Source of the DNA: Phenylobacterium conjunctum
GTDB taxonomy: Bacteria > Pseudomonadota > Alphaproteobacteria > Caulobacterales > Caulobacteraceae
NCBI RefSeq assembly: GCF_042679085.1
Contig: NZ_JBHTLQ010000066.1
Span: forward strand, 1-15,372
Direction of reading: 5' to 3'
DNA: 15,372 nucleotides
The number at the start of each line of letters is the position of its first letter. Position 1 is the stretch's first letter. Of the stretch, positions 12,990-15,372 are shown piece after piece. A program made the translations under genes and the position numbers. The notes below the pieces were generated by a model. It was not told where the DNA came from. It saw only the letters and a program-made list of their open reading frames with translations, and searched no databases.

Positions 12990-14372
12990 ATGTCCGAAGT
13001 CATCCTCGCCCAGCCGTCCGACCGTCCGGTCGTGCCGATCCTGCCCCTGACCGAGGCCGAGCTCGCGGGCTATCTGGAGACCGCTCCGGCCTTCGTCCAG
13101 GGCTTTGCGGCCCTCTCCGAGTTCAAGGCCAAGGCCGGCCAGGTGCTGGCGGTTCCGGGCGAGGACGGGGCCCTGGCCCAGGTGCTGTTCGGCCTGGGCG
13201 CCGGGGTCGAGGCGCCGGTGTTCCGGGCCCTGCCGGCCAAGCTGCCGGCTGGCGACTACCGCCTGGCCAGCCTGCCGGACGGGGTGAGCGCCGACGAGGC
13301 CGCCCTGGCCTTCGCGCTCGGGAGCTATCGTTTCGACCGCTACAAGCCCAAGGGCGGGACCAAGGTCCGGCTGGTGGCCGAGGGCGTCGACGTGGCCGAG
13401 GTGGCTAATGTCGCCCACGCCTGCGCCTTGGCCCGTGACATGGTCAACACCCCGGCCAACGACATGGGGCCGCTGCAGATCGAGACCATCGCCCGCGAGA
13501 TCGCCGAACAGCACGGCGCCCGCATCACGGTGATCGTCGGCGAGGGCCTGCTGGAGGCCAACTATCCGGCGGTGCATGCGGTCGGCCGGGCGGCCGTGCT
13601 CGAGCGCGCGCCGCGGATGATCGAGATCAGCTGGGGCGAGGCGGGCAAGCCGCTGGTCGCCATCGTCGGCAAGGGGGTGGTGTTCGACACCGGCGGCCTG
13701 GACATCAAGCCGTCCTCCGGCATGCGGCTGATGAAGAAGGACATGGGCGGCGCCGCCCACGCCCTGGCGCTCGGCCGGATGATCATGGCCGCTAAGCTGC
13801 CGGTGCGGCTCAGCGTCCTGGTCCCGGTGGTGGAGAACGCCATCAGCGGCGACGCCATGCGCCCTGGCGACGTGCTGGCCTCGCGCCAGGGCCTGTCCAT
13901 CGAGGTGGGCAACACCGACGCCGAGGGCCGGCTGATCCTGGCCGACGCCCTGACCCGCGCCGCCGAGCTGGAGCCGGCGCTGACCCTGGACATGGCGACC
14001 CTGACCGGCGCGGCGCGCGTGGCCCTTGGCCCGCAGCTGCCGCCCTTCTTCACCGATGACGAGGACCTGGCCCGCGAGATCGAGGCCGCGGCCCAGGCGG
14101 CGCACGATCCCGTTTGGCGGCTGCCGCTCTGGAAGGGCTATGTGGATGCGCTGGACAGCGACATCGCCGACATCAAGAACGACCCGGACGGCTGGGCCCA
14201 GGCCGGCGCCATGACCGCGGGCCTGTTCCTGCAGCGCTTCGCCCCGCCCGGTCCCTGGGCGCACTTCGACATCTTCGCCTGGAACCCGCGCGGGCGGCCT
14301 GGCTGGCCCTCGGGCGGTGAGGCCCAGGCGATCCGCGGCCTCTACCGCATGATCCGGACCCGCTTCGCGTGA
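12990..14372 (+). CDS. Leucyl aminopeptidase family protein (M17)
   Basis: 460 residues, slightly shorter than E. coli PepA (503), with a reduced N-terminal domain. The catalytic domain is complete. GKGVVFDTGGLDIKPSSGMRLMKKDMGG holds K228, D233, K240 and D251. NTDAEGRLILADAL holds D310, E312 and R314. These match PepA's metal ligands (K270, D275, D293, D352, E354) and catalytic K282 and R356. It should be a cytoplasmic, hexameric, two-metal aminopeptidase that removes N-terminal residues from peptides; there is no signal peptide. GGAGGG nine bases upstream supports this ATG. Its stop overlaps the start of the SH3/NlpC-P60 gene as GTGA, so the two are probably co-translated and may act on the same peptides. 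Confidence 0.93.
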   Translation: MSEVILAQPSDRPVVPILPLTEAELAGYLETAPAFVQGFAALSEFKAKAGQVLAVPGEDGALAQVLFGLGAGVEAPVFRALPAKLPAGDYRLASLPDGVSADEAALAFALGSYRFDRYKPKGGTKVRLVAEGVDVAEVANVAHACALARDMVNTPANDMGPLQIETIAREIAEQHGARITVIVGEGLLEANYPAVHAVGRAAVLERAPRMIEISWGEAGKPLVAIVGKGVVFDTGGLDIKPSSGMRLMKKDMGGAAHALALGRMIMAAKLPVRLSVLVPVVENAISGDAMRPGDVLASRQGLSIEVGNTDAEGRLILADALTRAAELEPALTLDMATLTGAARVALGPQLPPFFTDDEDLAREIEAAAQAAHDPVWRLPLWKGYVDALDSDIADIKNDPDGWAQAGAMTAGLFLQRFAPPGPWAHFDIFAWNPRGRPGWPSGGEAQAIRGLYRMIRTRFA

Positions 14373-15199
14373 GCCGCGATCCGCGCCTGACCCTGGCTCG
14401 CCCCGACCTGGCCAGCCGCAGTCTCGAGGGGCTTGTGGCCGCGGGGGCCTATGCCGATCCCAAGCCCATGCGGCTCGCCCGCGCCGGGGCGGGAATCCAT
14501 GTGCGCCCCGACCTGGCCTCCGAGCGGCAGGACCACCTGCTGTTCGGCGAGGTGTTCGATGTGCTGGAGGTCAAGGACGGCTTCGCCTGGGGCCAGGCCC
14601 GCCGCGACGGCTATGTGGGCTTTGTCGAGGCCGACGCCCTGGACGCCGATGTCCGCCTGCCGACCCACCGGGTCGCCGCGATCCGGACCTACGCCTTCGC
14701 CGAACCCAGCATCAAGACGCAAGCCTCCGAACCCTATTCCCTCAACAGCCTCGTCACCGTCGAGGCCCGCGAGGGTCGGTTCGCCAAGCTGGCCGGGTCT
14801 GGCTGGGTGGTGGAGGCGCACCTGACGCCGGTGGGCGTCTTCGAGACTGACCCGGCTGCGGTGGCGGAACGGTTCCTGGGCGCGCCCTATCTGTGGGGCG
14901 GTCGCGAGAGCCTGGGCCTGGACTGTTCGGCGCTGGTGCAACAGGCGCTGATGGCCTGCGGTCGGGGCTGTTCGCGCGACACCGACCTGCAGCAGGCCCT
15001 GGGCGAAGCCGTCGATCCCGCCGACCTGGCGCGCGGCGACCTGGTGTTCTGGAAGGGCCACGTGGCGATGATGCTGGACGCCGCGCGCATCATCCACGCC
15101 AACGCCCACCACATGTGCGTGGCCATCGAGCCCCTGGCTGAGGCCATCGCCCGGATCACGCCCAACAGCGGCCCGCCGGTCGCCTATCGCCGGCCCTGA
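14369..15199 (+). CDS. SH3-domain NlpC/P60 cysteine peptidase
   Basis: 276 residues. The N-terminal two thirds look like two SH3b-like modules (about 35-95: GIHVRPDLASERQDHLLFGEVFDVLEVKDGFAWGQARRDGYVGFVEADAL; about 100-155: SLVTVEAREGRFAKLAGSGWVVEAHL). The C-terminal NlpC/P60 domain (about 160-276) has YLWGGRESLGLDCSALVQQAL with catalytic C186, then GDLVFWKGHVAMML with H231, and the third polar residue probably H243 in IIHANAHH. This family cleaves gamma-D-Glu to diamino-acid bonds in murein peptides. There is no signal peptide or membrane helix, so it is probably cytoplasmic, like YkfC-type recycling enzymes; that is inferred. The GTG start overlaps the aminopeptidase stop by four bases. Confidence 0.88.
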   Translation: MSRDPRLTLARPDLASRSLEGLVAAGAYADPKPMRLARAGAGIHVRPDLASERQDHLLFGEVFDVLEVKDGFAWGQARRDGYVGFVEADALDADVRLPTHRVAAIRTYAFAEPSIKTQASEPYSLNSLVTVEAREGRFAKLAGSGWVVEAHLTPVGVFETDPAAVAERFLGAPYLWGGRESLGLDCSALVQQALMACGRGCSRDTDLQQALGEAVDPADLARGDLVFWKGHVAMMLDAARIIHANAHHMCVAIEPLAEAIARITPNSGPPVAYRRP

Positions 15200-15223
15200 C
15201 GACAGAGGCTGATCCCTGAAACG

Positions 15224-15255
15224 AAAAACGCCGGCTGCGGGGTCCGCAGCCGGCG
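15224..15255 (-). terminator. Strong terminator for the minus-strand gene at the right edge
   Basis: A perfect 12 bp stem (15229-15240 with 15244-15255) closes on a three-base loop. On the minus strand the stem is followed by TTTTTCGTTT, a proper T-tract, so it terminates the leftward gene ending at 15281. On the plus strand it is followed only by CATTCGTTGT, so it could also slow rightward transcripts from the NlpC/P60 gene. Confidence 0.8.
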
Positions 15256-15280
15256 CATTCGTTGTGCGAAAGCCTGAGGC

Positions 15281-15372
15281 TTAGGCGGCAGGCTTGGCCG
15301 GAGCCGCGGCGGGGGCCGCAGCAGCCGGAGCCGCACCAGCGGCCGGAGCCGCAGCGCCCTCGGCGGCCGGCT
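15281..15372 (-). CDS. C-terminal end of an Ala/Pro-rich protein, truncated by window edge
   Basis: Read leftwards from the edge, the frame gives an Ala/Pro-rich tail (AAEGAAAPAAGAAPAAAAP, then AAAPAKPAA) and a TAA stop at 15281-15283, 26 bases before the terminator stem. The stop plus a well-placed terminator with a minus-strand T-tract supports a real gene. Such tails occur on some alphaproteobacterial ribosomal proteins (for example S16) and on envelope proteins, but nothing here identifies the protein. Confidence 0.55.
   Translation of the reverse strand, partial: PAAEGAAAPAAGAAPAAAAPAAAPAKPAA

Noticed and set aside
15290..15372. Ala/Pro-coding GC-rich stretch as a DNA repeat array
   Set aside because: The period is irregular at the DNA level and follows Ala/Pro codon use in the minus-strand reading frame.

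Overview
The window is a complete type IVc (Flp/Tad) pilus locus, named cpa in Caulobacter, from a GC-rich alphaproteobacterium. The family is almost certainly Caulobacteraceae (Caulobacter, Phenylobacterium or a relative). The evidence is the pilA-cpaABCDEF-tadBC order, a 55-residue PilA with the segment FLKDESGATAIEYGLI, CtrA-like boxes (TTAA-N7-TTAA type) before pilin and cpa genes, and GANTC (CcrM-type) sites in the same promoters. I see no mobile element, CRISPR array, tRNA or rRNA. All complete genes look intact.

Layout. Positions 1-555 (+) hold the 3' part of a class IV aminotransferase / aminodeoxychorismate lyase-like gene. Positions 552-2215 (-) hold a three-gene operon: a secreted orphan secretin N-domain protein, a TadE-like pseudopilin and a TadF-like pseudopilin. 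A 300 bp divergent regulatory region (about 2225-2524) separates this operon from two almost identical pilin genes, pilA1 (2525-2692) and pilA2 (2950-3117). Each pilin gene has its own promoter-like region, leader hairpin and GC-rich terminator. Next come the prepilin peptidase cpaA (3275-3793) and, after a 147 bp gap with a CtrA-like box, a tight operon: cpaB, cpaC, cpaD, cpaE, cpaF, tadB (cpaG) and tadC (cpaH), 3941-12056. A TadD-like TPR gene lies convergently (12098-12904, -). It is divergent from an overlapping pair, a leucyl aminopeptidase (12990-14372) and an SH3/NlpC-P60 peptidase (14369-15199). The right edge holds a strong terminator and the Ala/Pro-rich C-terminus of a minus-strand gene.

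How the parts work together. CpaA should cleave PilA1, PilA2 and the two pseudopilins, which share the same G^xxxxE signal. CpaF powers assembly on the TadB/TadC inner-membrane platform. CpaE positions the machine. The CpaC secretin, with lipoprotein CpaD and periplasmic CpaB, forms the outer-membrane channel. The TPR protein and the orphan secretin N-domain protein probably help build or stabilise that channel. The aminopeptidase / NlpC-P60 pair looks unrelated to pili and may degrade murein peptides in the cytoplasm.

Most worth a second look is the pilin region: two near-identical pilins under recognisably duplicated but diverged promoters and leaders. They differ in GANTC content, operator-like repeats and leader hairpin, which suggests two differently timed doses of nearly the same pilin. 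The genes themselves are a known system; the novelty I can support is in regulatory detail.
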